A DNA stretch of 64,000 nucleotides. Origin: Rhodoplanes azumiensis. Lineage in GTDB: Bacteria > Pseudomonadota > Alphaproteobacteria > Rhizobiales > Xanthobacteraceae. The stretch spans positions 1 through 64,000 of the forward strand of contig NZ_JBHUIW010000003.1 in assembly GCF_042682915.1 (NCBI RefSeq). Direction: 5' to 3'. This document shows, in pieces, positions 51,932 to 60,343 of this stretch (position 1 is the first letter of the stretch; each line of letters starts with the position of its first letter). The position numbers were made by a program, and so were the translations under genes. The notes under the pieces were generated by a model. It was not told the DNA's origin. It made no database searches and saw only the letters and a program-made list of their open reading frames with translations.

Positions 51932-52249
51932 ATCGACGGCCGCGAGCGGGCGCGCCACGACCGCGAGGCTGCGGCGCTCCGCGGCGAGACCCCAGCGCCG
52001 GTGCACGGCGGTGGCCGCGACCATCAGGGCCGCCCCGAACGGATAGCCCGCGAACCCGCCCGCGCGCGAGCCCGAATCGATCAGCGTGCCGACCAGCCAC
52101 GGTCCGGCGACGCCACCCGGCCCGGCGGCGAGCGCAGAGAACACCGCGATGGTGAGCGCCCGGATCTCCCGCGCAACGATCGCGCTCACCGTCAGGTCGG
52201 CGGCGTTCGCCGCGGAGGCGAAGAAGACCACGACCGACCACGCAAGTGT
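51932..52249 (-). pseudogene. C-terminal remnant of an MFS transporter, in frame with otsB
   Basis: About 106 codons reading TLAWSVVVFFASAANAADLT, then EIRALTIAVFSALAAGPGG, WLVGTLIDSGSR, FAGYPFGAALM and RWGLAAERRSLA. This is the usual end of a sugar-transporter-like MFS protein (EIRALAIAxFY... GTLID... GYxxGAxLM). All upstream helices are missing; the remnant begins exactly at the TAG of the preceding proline-rich ORF. It runs in frame and without a stop into otsB, so a GTG at 52231 could yield a 361-residue membrane-anchored OtsB, though otsB has its own start. Confidence 0.7.
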
Positions 52250-52558
52250 CTACTGGACGACCGAGATCCGGAGGTCGGGCGTGTCCTCGTGGCCCGGCGC
52301 GGGCTCCTCGATCGGGCCGGGCTCGTCCTCGTTCGGCGGCGGCTCCTCGACCGGATCGTTCGGGCGGGTCGGCGGCGGGTCGTCGAGCGGTCCCGGATCG
52401 GCCGGGCTCGGCGTCGGATCGTCGACCGGCGGACGGCGCGGCGGGTCGGCCGCCAGCATGGCCACCGTGTGCAGCGATGCAATCTCGCGGTCGTGTTCCG
52501 GTCGTGTAGGGGTAAACTCGTGCACGCGGGTCGCCCGATTCGGTTCGTCGATCTGCAC
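52250..52558 (-). CDS. Proline/acidic-rich small protein
   Basis: Up to 102 residues from a GTG at 52558; an ATG at 52459 would give 69. The C-terminal two thirds are Pro, Asp and Glu repeats (PPVDDPTPSPADPG, DPVEEPPPNEDEP, PGPIEEPAPGHEDTPD), unstructured and strongly acidic. Similar short proline-rich proteins occur in Hyphomicrobiales, function unknown. A consensus EcfG promoter ends about 30 bases before the GTG. Its TAG is in the same frame as the MFS remnant and otsB. Confidence 0.55.
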   Translation of the reverse strand: MQIDEPNRATRVHEFTPTRPEHDREIASLHTVAMLAADPPRRPPVDDPTPSPADPGPLDDPPPTRPNDPVEEPPPNEDEPGPIEEPAPGHEDTPDLRISVVQ

Positions 52559-52586
52559 CGCGAGGGGGCCGCGGTGCCCTCACCAG

Positions 52587-52611
52587 AACGGCGGGACGGC
52601 GGTAACGTTCC
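52587..52611 (-). promoter_or_regulatory. EcfG-type general-stress promoter upstream of the proline-rich gene and otsB
   Basis: Minus strand GGAAC (52611-52607), 16 bases, CGTT (52590-52587): an exact consensus match. The start would be near 52579. The transcript would cover the proline-rich ORF, the MFS remnant and otsB, matching the promoter of otsA. Confidence 0.75.
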
Positions 52612-52746
52612 GTCACTGGGCGCCCGGGACGGGTGCGCGTCCAAATTGTGGCGCCGCATTTCCGGCGTCCGTGCGGGCCGTTGGCGCAACAAGACGCCGA
52701 GTCGACGCCACAGGAAAACCTGTTCCAGATCAAAGCAAGCCGTTTC

Positions 52747-52774
52747 CAACTTATGTAAATGTAAGTTAAAGTTG
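52747..52774. promoter_or_regulatory. Nested inverted repeats before the IclR gene
   Basis: AACTTA-N8-TAAGTT (52748-52767), nested with CAACTT-N16-AAGTTG (52747-52774), within an AT-rich island (about 52725-52840) that contrasts with the surrounding GC-rich DNA. It is about 80-110 bases before the regulator start, a good position for an autoregulatory operator. The rest of the gap from 52612 shows no gene. Confidence 0.45.
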
Positions 52775-52855
52775 CAATCTTTGAAAGAAAAGCTTGAATC
52801 GTCTTCAGGTTGTGTCAACACTGAGCAAGTAACACGTTTTCGGGGGGTGACGATC

Positions 52856-53716
52856 GTGTCTTATCCGACTCCCGCGCGCGGCGAGGGTGGGGGCCGCTCC
52901 AAGGACGAAGGGGGATTGCCCAGCAGCGGTGACCGGCTGCTCGCCGTGCTGGGTCTGTTTACCGTCGAACGTCCGGAATGGACCGTGGAAGATGCCGCGG
53001 GCGAGCTCGCGGTCTCGGCGACCACGGCCTATCGCTACTTCAAGCGGCTGACCAAGGCCGGGCTGATCAGCCCGGTGTCGGGCGCCAGCTACACGCTCGG
53101 CCCCGCCATCATCCAGATGGACCGCCAGATCCAGCTCTGCGATCCGATGCTGAAGGCGGCCCGCGACATCATGGCGAACCTCGTTCAGCAGGCGGCCGAA
53201 GGCGGCGCCGTTCTGCTGTGCCGGCTGTTCCACGACCGGGTGATGTGCGTTCACCAGGAGATTGGCACCGGTCATCAGGAGCCGATCGTGTTCCAGCGTG
53301 GCCGGCCGATGCCGCTGTTCCGCGGGGCGACATCCAAGATCATCCTGGCGCATCTGCCCAACCGCACCCTCAAGTCGCTGTTCACGGCGAACGCCGAGGA
53401 GATCGCGGCGGCCGGGCTCGGTCACTCCTGGGACGACTTCCGCCGCCATCTCGCGGCGTTCCGGCGCGCCGGCTACACGACGGCGGCCGGCGACGTCGAC
53501 CAGGTCCGCGCCGCCGTGGCGGCACCGGTGTTCGGGCCACGCCGCGCCGTGCTCGGCAGCCTCAGCTTCCTGGTGCCGAAGGCGCGCTGGGACGACGCCC
53601 TGCGGGCCAAGCTGGCGCCGCTGGTGATCACCGCGGCCCGCGACATCGAGACCGCCATGCAGGCCGGCGACACCGACGGCCAGACCAGCCGCCCGCGCGT
53701 GCGCGTCGCGCGGTGA
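52856..53716 (+). CDS. IclR-family transcriptional regulator
   Basis: 286 residues. The N-terminal winged helix is GDRLLAVLGLFTVERPEWTV... AAGELAVSATTAYRYFKRLTKAGLISPVSGASYTLG (about 25-85), followed by the IclR effector domain (VHQEIGTGHQEPIVFQRGRPMPLFRGATSKIILAHLP... GDVDQVRAAVAAPVFG). A GTG at 52856 with GGGGGG upstream is preferred; the GTG at 52847 is possible. The genes next to it give no hint of its target. The frame extends far upstream without conserved sequence. Confidence 0.88.
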   Translation: MSYPTPARGEGGGRSKDEGGLPSSGDRLLAVLGLFTVERPEWTVEDAAGELAVSATTAYRYFKRLTKAGLISPVSGASYTLGPAIIQMDRQIQLCDPMLKAARDIMANLVQQAAEGGAVLLCRLFHDRVMCVHQEIGTGHQEPIVFQRGRPMPLFRGATSKIILAHLPNRTLKSLFTANAEEIAAAGLGHSWDDFRRHLAAFRRAGYTTAAGDVDQVRAAVAAPVFGPRRAVLGSLSFLVPKARWDDALRAKLAPLVITAARDIETAMQAGDTDGQTSRPRVRVAR

Positions 53717-53768
53717 GGACGCCGCGGCCGCTCGCTTCACCTCTCCCCGCCGGGGAGCGTTGCATGAC

Positions 53769-53877
53769 TCGGTCATTCCGGGGCGGCGCACCGCGCCGAA
53801 CCCGGAATCCAGCCCAGGATGTGGAATTTGCCGCTGGATTCCGGGGTTCGCGGCTTCGGCGCGCCCCGGCATGACGA
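53769..53877. repeat. REP-like element, family A
   Basis: 109 bp nearly identical to the copy at 2482-2587: both begin CTCGGTCATTCCGGGGCGGC, have GGAATCCAGCCCA and CCGCTGGATTCCGGG arms, and end CGGCGCGCCCCGG-ATGACG. A fragment of family B (CCTCTCCCCGCCGGGGAG, 53741-53758) immediately precedes it. Confidence 0.88.
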
Positions 53878-53943
53878 ATTCTGTAAAGCCCTCTTATAGG
53901 GAGAGGGTAAGATCACTCGCTGAACCGCCGGCTTTTGTCGAGC

Positions 53944-55206
53944 TCACCGCCCGGCGCGCAGGCGGGCGATCAGCTCGGGCGTGGGATACGAGTCGGCCGG
54001 CAGGCCGAACCTGAGCTGGGCCTGCTTGACGGCGGTGCGGGTGCCGGCGCCGATCTTGCCGTCCGGCGTGCCGACGTCGAAGCCGGCGCGGTTCAGGAGC
54101 TCCTGCAGCTCCTTGCCCTGCTCCTGGCTGAGCACCGGGATGTCGGGGGCGCCGCGATACATGGGCGGCGCGCCGGCGAGCCGCGTCGCGTAATAGGCGG
54201 CCGTGGTCGCATAGACCAGCGAGGCGTTCCACTTCAGGTACGCCTGGAAGTTCGGATAGACCAGAAATGCCGGCCCGAGCCGGCCCATCGGCAGCAGCAG
54301 CGAGGCGGGCGGCCCGCCGGCCGGCAGCGGCTTGCCGTCGCGCAGCGTCACGCCCCATCCGGACCACTTGGCGTGCGGATGCTGGATGGCGAGATCGGCC
54401 TCCTGCCACGGCATGACGGCCGGCACCTTCACCTCGCGCATCCACGGCTCGCCGCGCCGCCAGCCGAGCTCCTGCAGATACGAGGCGCTCGAGCCGATCA
54501 CGTCGGGGACGCTCTTCAACAGGTTGCGGTGACCGTCGCCGTCCCAGTCGATGGCGTGCTTCATGTACTCGGACGGCATCATCTGGGTCTGGCCGAGCTC
54601 GCCGGCCCAGGAACCGACCATCTCCTCGGCGCGCAGATCGCCACGCTCGATCATGCGCAGCGCGTCGAACAGATGGCCTCGGAACATCTCCGAGCGGCGG
54701 CAGTCGTAGGCCAGCGTCGTGAGCGAGCGGATCGCGTGGTCCTTGCCCATGGCGACGCCGAAGTCGCTCTCCAGGCCCCAGAACGCGACGATGATCGGCC
54801 CCGGCACGCCGAACTGCGCCTCGGCGCGGGCGAACAGGGCGGCGTGGACCTTCAGCTGCTCGGCGCCCTTCTGCAGCCGGTAGGCGGGCAGCACCTTGTC
54901 GGAGAACTGCAGGAAGCTCTGGGCGAAGAATTTCTGGCCGCGATCGATGTTCACGATGCGCTGGTCGTAGACGAGGTAGGGGGTCGCCGCGGCGATCGCC
55001 TGGTGGGAGATGCCTTGCTGGACGGCCTCCTGCTTGAAGCGGGCGAGCCAGTCCTCGAACCGGCCGGTGTTCTGACACGGCGCCTGCGCCAGCGCCGCGT
55101 CGGCCGCGACGAGCGCGAGGCCGAGCGCCCCGAGCACCGCGGCGGCGCGACGGCGGGGACGCCCCGAGGAGGGCGGGGCGGACGCGTGCGGAGCGGACGA
55201 GGACAT
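53944..55206 (-). CDS. Lytic murein transglycosylase (MltB/SLT_2 type) with PG-binding domain
   Basis: 420 residues. A signal peptide (cleavage near ALA|QA, 40) leads to the SLT_2 domain (about 45-340) with catalytic Glu146 in FWGLESDFG and family block GELGQTQMMPSEYMKHAIDWDGDG. A C-terminal peptidoglycan_binding_1 domain (QGKELQELLNRAGFDVGTPDGKIGAGTRTAV) follows. It cleaves glycan strands to 1,6-anhydro ends in the periplasm. IalB is encoded 123 bases upstream on the same strand. Confidence 0.93.
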   Translation of the reverse strand: MSSSAPHASAPPSSGRPRRRAAAVLGALGLALVAADAALAQAPCQNTGRFEDWLARFKQEAVQQGISHQAIAAATPYLVYDQRIVNIDRGQKFFAQSFLQFSDKVLPAYRLQKGAEQLKVHAALFARAEAQFGVPGPIIVAFWGLESDFGVAMGKDHAIRSLTTLAYDCRRSEMFRGHLFDALRMIERGDLRAEEMVGSWAGELGQTQMMPSEYMKHAIDWDGDGHRNLLKSVPDVIGSSASYLQELGWRRGEPWMREVKVPAVMPWQEADLAIQHPHAKWSGWGVTLRDGKPLPAGGPPASLLLPMGRLGPAFLVYPNFQAYLKWNASLVYATTAAYYATRLAGAPPMYRGAPDIPVLSQEQGKELQELLNRAGFDVGTPDGKIGAGTRTAVKQAQLRFGLPADSYPTPELIARLRAGR

Positions 55207-55329
55207 GGGCGTCTCCTGCGATTCGCGAGATCCCGATCACGCGACCCGATCACGCCGGCCGATCGCGCGCGTCCGAATCACGCCCCGCGAAAGCTCGCCG
55301 GGCGTGATGATCGGTTCACGACGGCGGTG

Positions 55330-55914
55330 TCAAGGCAGCTTGTCGAAGCCGTCTCCAAATCCCTTCAGGCTCATCGGGAAGCCGATGCCCTCCTCGGGCG
55401 TCTGGAAGATGAAGAAGGTCGCCGTCTGGCCGGAGCGGAACTGCTTGATCAAGGTCTCGTCGAGGACGACCTCGGCGTAGCAGCCGCGCGGCAGGCAGCG
55501 CACGAAGCCGGCGCGGCCGACGTCGACATTGTCGACCTTGAGGCCGAGCCCGGCCGGCAGCAGCACGCCGAGCGGCGCCTGGACGCGCATCAGCCGGGTC
55601 TTCTGGTCGGCGGTGCGCAGCACCAGCACGGTGAGGCCCACATTGGCGCGGTCTTCGGCCACCACGCTCTGGAACAGGGCGCACTGCTCGGACTGGGCGC
55701 CGGGCGGCGTCTCGCAACGGATCTGCCAGTCCTCGTGGACGGACCGCACGGCGCCTTGCGCGGCCGCCGGGGCGACCGCTGCACCGCACGCGAGAAGAGC
55801 GACCGCGAGCCCGAGACCGGCGCCGGCGAGGCGCCGCACCGGCGGCACCTGCGACATCGAACGAGCGACGTGCGCGGCCGCGAAGACGGCCTGTCGAAAC
55901 GAGTACGCACCCAT
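55330..55914 (-). CDS. Invasion-associated locus B (IalB) family protein
   Basis: 194 residues. An N-terminal leader (about 53 residues, hydrophobic AGLGLAVALLACGAAVAPAAA, cleavage near AAA|QG) precedes the IalB domain: HEDWQIRCET, SEQCALFQSV, LPLGVLLPAG-like APLGVLLPAGLGLKVD, GFVRCLPRGCYAEVVLD, and a C-terminal FPMSLKGFGDGFDKL. Periplasmic. Known for the Bartonella invasion protein, but widely present in non-pathogens, so no virulence role is implied. AGGAG lies six bases before the ATG. Confidence 0.9.
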   Translation of the reverse strand: MGAYSFRQAVFAAAHVARSMSQVPPVRRLAGAGLGLAVALLACGAAVAPAAAQGAVRSVHEDWQIRCETPPGAQSEQCALFQSVVAEDRANVGLTVLVLRTADQKTRLMRVQAPLGVLLPAGLGLKVDNVDVGRAGFVRCLPRGCYAEVVLDETLIKQFRSGQTATFFIFQTPEEGIGFPMSLKGFGDGFDKLP

Positions 55915-56363
55915 CGCGGGCTCCTTTGCGGACGGTGCGGCGGCACCATGTCGGCGGCCGCACGTGTCAGGATCGGTGGACTGTCGTGATCGTCCAAGCG
56001 AGACGGAATCACGCGGTCCCGAGGCTAAGTTACGTCATCGGCGCGACGGCCGCACCGGGGGTTTCGGCGGCGTCGGCCGCGCACGGCACGCGCAGCCGGT
56101 GCGGTGTCGTGCTGCAATTGCGTCGTCGCGGCGCGATCTCCCGTGCAGGCACATTGCGAGTGGGGCGGATTTGTGGTTTGAAGAGTTTCAATCGCGGTGC
56201 AGACCCCCGGTGCCGTCGAGGCCGTCCGTCAGTGCGCCCGAGCTGTGTGCGCCGCGGAACCTCCCGACTTCATCCGGTTTTGGATCTGTGCTTTTCGCCC
56301 CGTTGTGACGACGGCCCGGACGGGCCGCTCGCCTCCGCCGACGACGAAGGAGCAGTGACCACG
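55915..56363. other. 449-bp divergent gap ialB / ctaC
   Basis: No gene or clear repeat is seen. It should hold the promoters for ialB and the cytochrome oxidase operon. GGAAC at 56254 followed by a GTTT-like sequence is near but not matching the EcfG pattern. No FNR/FixK box is seen. Confidence 0.35.
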
Positions 56364-57278
56364 ATGACGGGTGTTCTCCGAGTGCTTTGCGTGGCGCTGG
56401 CCGCCCTGACGATGATCGGGTTCGGCGGCTTCGCCGGTCCCGATGCGGCCCTGGCCGGTCTCGGTCAGCCGTCGCCCTGGCAGCTCGGGATGCAGGAGCC
56501 GGCCGCGCCGGTGATGAAGGACGTGGTCTGGTTCCACGACCTCCTGCTGTGGATCATCACGGCGATCGTCGCGCTCGTCCTCGTCCTTCTCGTCGTCGTC
56601 ATGCTGCGCTTCAACAGCAAGGCCAACCCGACGCCGTCGCGCACCACGCACAACACGCTGATCGAGGTGCTGTGGACCGTGGTGCCGGTGATCATCCTCG
56701 TCGTGATCGCGGTGCCGTCCTTCCGCATCATGTTCGTCCAGCTCAACACCCCGCAGGCGGACGTCACCGTGAAGGCGACCGGCAAGCAGTGGTTCTGGAG
56801 CTACGCCTATCCGGACCAGGGCAAGTTCGAGTTCGACTCGCTGATGGTGCCGGAGGGCGAGCTGAAGCCCGGCCAGCCGCGTCTCCTCGCCGTCGACAAC
56901 GAGATGGTGGTGCCGGTCGGCAAGGTGGTGCGCGTGCAGGTCACCGGCGCCGACGTGATCCACGCCTTCGCGGTGCCGTCCTTCGGCATCAAGATCGACG
57001 CCGTCCCGGGCCGTCTCAACGAGACCTGGTTCAAGGCGGAGCGCGAAGGCGTCTATTACGGCCAGTGCTCCGAGCTGTGCGGCAAGGATCACGCCTTCAT
57101 GCCGATCGCGGTGAGGGTGGTGAGCGAGCAGGCCTTCACGGCCTGGGTCGAGGACGCCAAGAAGAAATTCGCCGCCGTCCCGCCGTCCGTCGACGCGCCG
57201 ATCGCGGTCGCAGCGGCCGCTGCCGCCGCGCCGGACGCCGCCGCGCCGGCCGTCGCCGCGCAGGCCGTCGCCGACTGA
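56364..57278 (+). CDS. ctaC: Cytochrome c oxidase subunit II
   Basis: 304 residues. A signal sequence, two membrane helices and a periplasmic cupredoxin domain with the CuA site (HAFAVPSFGIKID, Cys235 and Cys239 in GQCSELCGKDHAFM) are present. It accepts electrons from cytochrome c. The Ala/Pro-rich C-terminal tail is usual in alphaproteobacteria. A GTG at 56355 is possible, but the ATG at 56364 is preferred. First gene of an eight-gene oxidase operon. Confidence 0.96.
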   Translation: MTGVLRVLCVALAALTMIGFGGFAGPDAALAGLGQPSPWQLGMQEPAAPVMKDVVWFHDLLLWIITAIVALVLVLLVVVMLRFNSKANPTPSRTTHNTLIEVLWTVVPVIILVVIAVPSFRIMFVQLNTPQADVTVKATGKQWFWSYAYPDQGKFEFDSLMVPEGELKPGQPRLLAVDNEMVVPVGKVVRVQVTGADVIHAFAVPSFGIKIDAVPGRLNETWFKAEREGVYYGQCSELCGKDHAFMPIAVRVVSEQAFTAWVEDAKKKFAAVPPSVDAPIAVAAAAAAAPDAAAPAVAAQAVAD

Positions 57279-57334
57279 GCCGGCGGTCGCGCGCGTCGTC
57301 GCGCGCCGCCTCACGAGACCTCCGAGGAAGCACC

Positions 57335-58942
57335 ATGGACGCCACCGTAACGGCTCACGACGCGCACGACGCCCACGCCCATCCGACCGGCTGGCGGCGC
57401 TGGGTCTTCTCGACCAATCACAAGGACATCGGCACCATGTATCTGGTGTTCGCGATGTTCGCCGGGGTGATCGGCGCCGCGCTGTCGATCGGCATGCGGC
57501 TCGAGCTGCAGAGCCCGGGCATGCAGATCTTCGCCTCGGCCCACACCTTCAACGTGTTCACCACGGCGCACGGCCTCATCATGGTGTTCTTCATGGTGAT
57601 GCCGGCGCTGATCGGCGGCTTCGGCAACTGGCTGGTGCCGCTGATGATCGGGGCGCCCGACATGGCGTTCCCGCGGATGAACAACATCTCGTTCTGGCTG
57701 CTTCCGGCCTCGTTCACGCTGCTCCTGATGTCGCTGTTCGTCGAGGGCGAGCCGGGCGGCACCGGCGCCGGCTCCGGCTGGACCATCTACGCGCCGCTCT
57801 CCACCATCGGCCATCCCGGCCCGGCGATCGATTTCGCCATCCTGTCGCTGCATCTCGCCGGCGCCTCGTCGATCCTCGGCGCCATCAACTTCATCACCAC
57901 CATCCTGAACATGCGCGCGCCCGGCATGACGCTGCACAAGATGCCGCTGTTCGTGTGGTCCGTGCTGGTGACGGCGTTCCTGCTGCTGCTCGCGCTGCCG
58001 GTGCTGGCCGGCGCCATCACGATGCTGCTCACCGACCGCAACTTCGGCACCACCTTCTTCGCCCCCGAGGGCGGCGGCGACCCGGTGCTGTTCCAGCATC
58101 TGTTCTGGTTCTTCGGCCACCCCGAAGTCTACATCATGATCCTGCCGGGCTTCGGCATCATCAGCCAGATCGTCGCGACCTTCTCGAAGAAGCCGGTGTT
58201 CGGCTATCTCGGCATGGCCTACGCCATGGTGGCGATCGGCTTCATCGGCTTCATCGTGTGGGCCCACCACATGTACGTGGTCGGCCTCTCGACCGGCACG
58301 CAGGCCTATTTCGTCGCCGCCACGATGATCATCGCGGTGCCGACCGGCATCAAGATCTTCTCCTGGATCGCCACCATGTGGGGCGGCTCGATCGAGTTCC
58401 GCACCCCGATGCTGTGGGCCTTCGGCTTCATCTTCCTGTTCACGGTGGGCGGGGTGACGGGCGTCGTCCTCGCCAACGCTTCGGTCGATCGCGCGCTGCA
58501 CGACACCTACTACGTCGTCGCCCACTTCCATTACGTGCTGTCGCTCGGCGCCGTCTTCACCATCTTCGCCGGCTGGTACTACTGGTTCCCGAAGTTCACC
58601 GGCTACTTGTACGAGGAGTGGATCGGCAAGCTGCACTTCTGGGTCACCTTCGTCGGCGTCAACATGCTGTTCTTCCCGCAGCACTTCCTCGGGCTCGCCG
58701 GGATGCCGCGCCGGATCGCCGACTATCCCGATGCCTTCGCGGGCTGGAACATGGTGTCGTCGATCGGCTCCTACATCTCGGGCGTCGCGCTCTTGATCTT
58801 CTTCTTCGGCATCGTCCGCGCCTTCCAGCGCAGGGAGCACGCGGCCGGCAATCCGTGGGGCGCCGGCGCGACGACGCTGGAATGGACCCTGCCGTCGCCG
58901 CCGCCGTTCCATCAGTTCGAGGTGCTGCCGCGCATCCGCTGA
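57335..58942 (+). CDS. ctaD: Cytochrome c oxidase subunit I (aa3 type)
   Basis: 535 residues, 12-helix haem-copper subunit. It has STNHKDIGTMYLVF, haem a ligand in AHGLIMVFF, the His-Tyr crosslink WFFGHPEVYI, CuB ligands HHMY, and the haem ligands in DTYYVVAHFHYVLS. Reduces O2 to water and pumps protons. GAGGAAG lies four bases before the ATG. Confidence 0.98.
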   Translation: MDATVTAHDAHDAHAHPTGWRRWVFSTNHKDIGTMYLVFAMFAGVIGAALSIGMRLELQSPGMQIFASAHTFNVFTTAHGLIMVFFMVMPALIGGFGNWLVPLMIGAPDMAFPRMNNISFWLLPASFTLLLMSLFVEGEPGGTGAGSGWTIYAPLSTIGHPGPAIDFAILSLHLAGASSILGAINFITTILNMRAPGMTLHKMPLFVWSVLVTAFLLLLALPVLAGAITMLLTDRNFGTTFFAPEGGGDPVLFQHLFWFFGHPEVYIMILPGFGIISQIVATFSKKPVFGYLGMAYAMVAIGFIGFIVWAHHMYVVGLSTGTQAYFVAATMIIAVPTGIKIFSWIATMWGGSIEFRTPMLWAFGFIFLFTVGGVTGVVLANASVDRALHDTYYVVAHFHYVLSLGAVFTIFAGWYYWFPKFTGYLYEEWIGKLHFWVTFVGVNMLFFPQHFLGLAGMPRRIADYPDAFAGWNMVSSIGSYISGVALLIFFFGIVRAFQRREHAAGNPWGAGATTLEWTLPSPPPFHQFEVLPRIR

Positions 58943-59065
58943 CACCGGCCTGTCCGGAGCGGCGGCGTCGCCGCTCCTCTCGATCTCGCGCCGGTGTGCG
59001 CGGGTGACGCTCGCCCATCAAACCACCGCCGCGCGTGTCGTGTGGCGCGGCCCGAGGTGCAAGGC

Positions 59066-60091
59066 ATGTCTCTCGTCACCGACGGCGCCGACCTGTCCCG
59101 CCAACCTCCGGTGCTCGCCGGCGCGCCGTTCGCCGCGGTCGCCAGGCCCGAGCCGAGCGTCGCCGAGGTGAGGGATTACGTCGCGCTGATGAAGCCGCGG
59201 GTGATGTCGCTCGTGGTGTTCACGGCGCTCGCCGGCATGCTGGTCGCCCCCGATCGTCTGCATCCGGTGATCGGCTTCGCGGCGCTCGTCGCCATCGCGG
59301 TCGGAGCGGGGGCCGCCGGCGCCCTCAACATGTGGTGGGACGCCGACATCGACCGGGTGATGTCGCGCACGGCGCGACGCCCGATCCCGGCCGGCCGGGT
59401 GCGGCCCGACGAGGCGCTCGCCTTCGGCGCGACGCTGTCGGTCGGCTCGGTCGCGGTGCTCGGTCTCGTCGCCGGCTGGCTCGCCGCCGGGCTCCTCGCC
59501 TTCACGATCCTGTTCTACGCGGTCGTCTACTCGATGTGGCTGAAGCGGGCGACCTCGCAGAACATCGTGATCGGCGGCGCCGCCGGCGCCGTGCCGCCGA
59601 TGATCGGCTGGGCCGCCGTCACCGGCAGCCTGTCGCTCGAGCCGGTGCTCCTCTTCCTGATCATCTTCTTCTGGACTCCGCCGCACTTCTGGGCGCTGTC
59701 GCTGTGGCGCAGCGACGATTACGCGCGCGCCGGCGTTCCGATGCTGCCGGTGGTCTCCGGAGTCGCCGAGACCAAGCGGCAGATCCTCCTGCACGCCCTC
59801 GTTCTCGCTCCGGTCGGCGTGTCGCCGGCTCTGCTCGGCGGCGCCGGGATCCTCTACGGCCTCGTCGCGACCTGTGCGGGCGCGAAGATCGTGTGGCTCT
59901 CCGTGCGACTGTGGCGGGCGACCGATCCGCAGGCGACCGACCGGCTCGCCAAGCGGCTCTTCGGCTTCTCGCTCTATTATCTGTTCGCGCTCTTCGCCGT
60001 TCTGCTGATCGACCGCTGGGTGGCGCCGCTGATCGCGGCCGGCGCGGCCGCGCTCGGGATCGGTGACGGCTGGCTCGGGGGTGCGGCATGA
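59066..60091 (+). CDS. ctaB: Protohaem IX farnesyltransferase (haem O synthase)
   Basis: 341 residues, UbiA-type prenyltransferase. The first Asp-rich motif is NMWWDADIDRVMSRTARRP and the second is in the FWTPPHFWALSLWRSDDYARAGVPML region. It farnesylates haem b to haem O, the precursor of the haem a needed by subunit I. Start at MSLVTDGADL with AAGG upstream. The stop overlaps the coxF start (ATGA). Confidence 0.96.
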   Translation: MSLVTDGADLSRQPPVLAGAPFAAVARPEPSVAEVRDYVALMKPRVMSLVVFTALAGMLVAPDRLHPVIGFAALVAIAVGAGAAGALNMWWDADIDRVMSRTARRPIPAGRVRPDEALAFGATLSVGSVAVLGLVAGWLAAGLLAFTILFYAVVYSMWLKRATSQNIVIGGAAGAVPPMIGWAAVTGSLSLEPVLLFLIIFFWTPPHFWALSLWRSDDYARAGVPMLPVVSGVAETKRQILLHALVLAPVGVSPALLGGAGILYGLVATCAGAKIVWLSVRLWRATDPQATDRLAKRLFGFSLYYLFALFAVLLIDRWVAPLIAAGAAALGIGDGWLGGAA

Positions 60092-60261
60092 GCGGGCGTC
60101 CCTTGCAGCGCGACGACGGCATCGTCCTGACGGCGGAGCAGAAGCGCCGCCAGCGCTCGCGCTCGGTGGCGATCGCGCTGGTGCTCGCCGGGCTGGTGCT
60201 GCTGTTCTACGTGGTCACGCTGGTCAAGCTCGGCCCCGGCGTGATGAACCGGCCGCTGTGA
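60088..60261 (+). CDS. Small oxidase-operon protein CoxF
   Basis: 57 residues: MSGRPLQRDDGIVLTAEQKR, a basic patch (RQRSRS), one membrane helix VAIALVLAGLVLLFYVVTLV, and KLGPGVMNRPL. The N-terminal TxEQKRRQRxRSxA pattern and position between ctaB and ctaG match the CoxF protein of alphaproteobacterial cox operons; role in assembly is inferred. The ATG overlaps the ctaB stop. Confidence 0.88.
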   Translation: MSGRPLQRDDGIVLTAEQKRRQRSRSVAIALVLAGLVLLFYVVTLVKLGPGVMNRPL

Positions 60262-60343
60262 GACGCGCGCGGCGAACCCGGCGCTCCGAAACCACGGGTC
60301 CGACGCCGTCGGATCGAAGCAGTCAGGACGAGGCTCCGAGATC

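Noticed and set aside
56254..56276. EcfG-type promoter before ctaC (GGAAC ... GTTT)
   Set aside because: With 16-base spacing the -10 reads GTTT, and with 15 it reads GGTT; neither fits GGAAC-N16/17-CGTT well enough.
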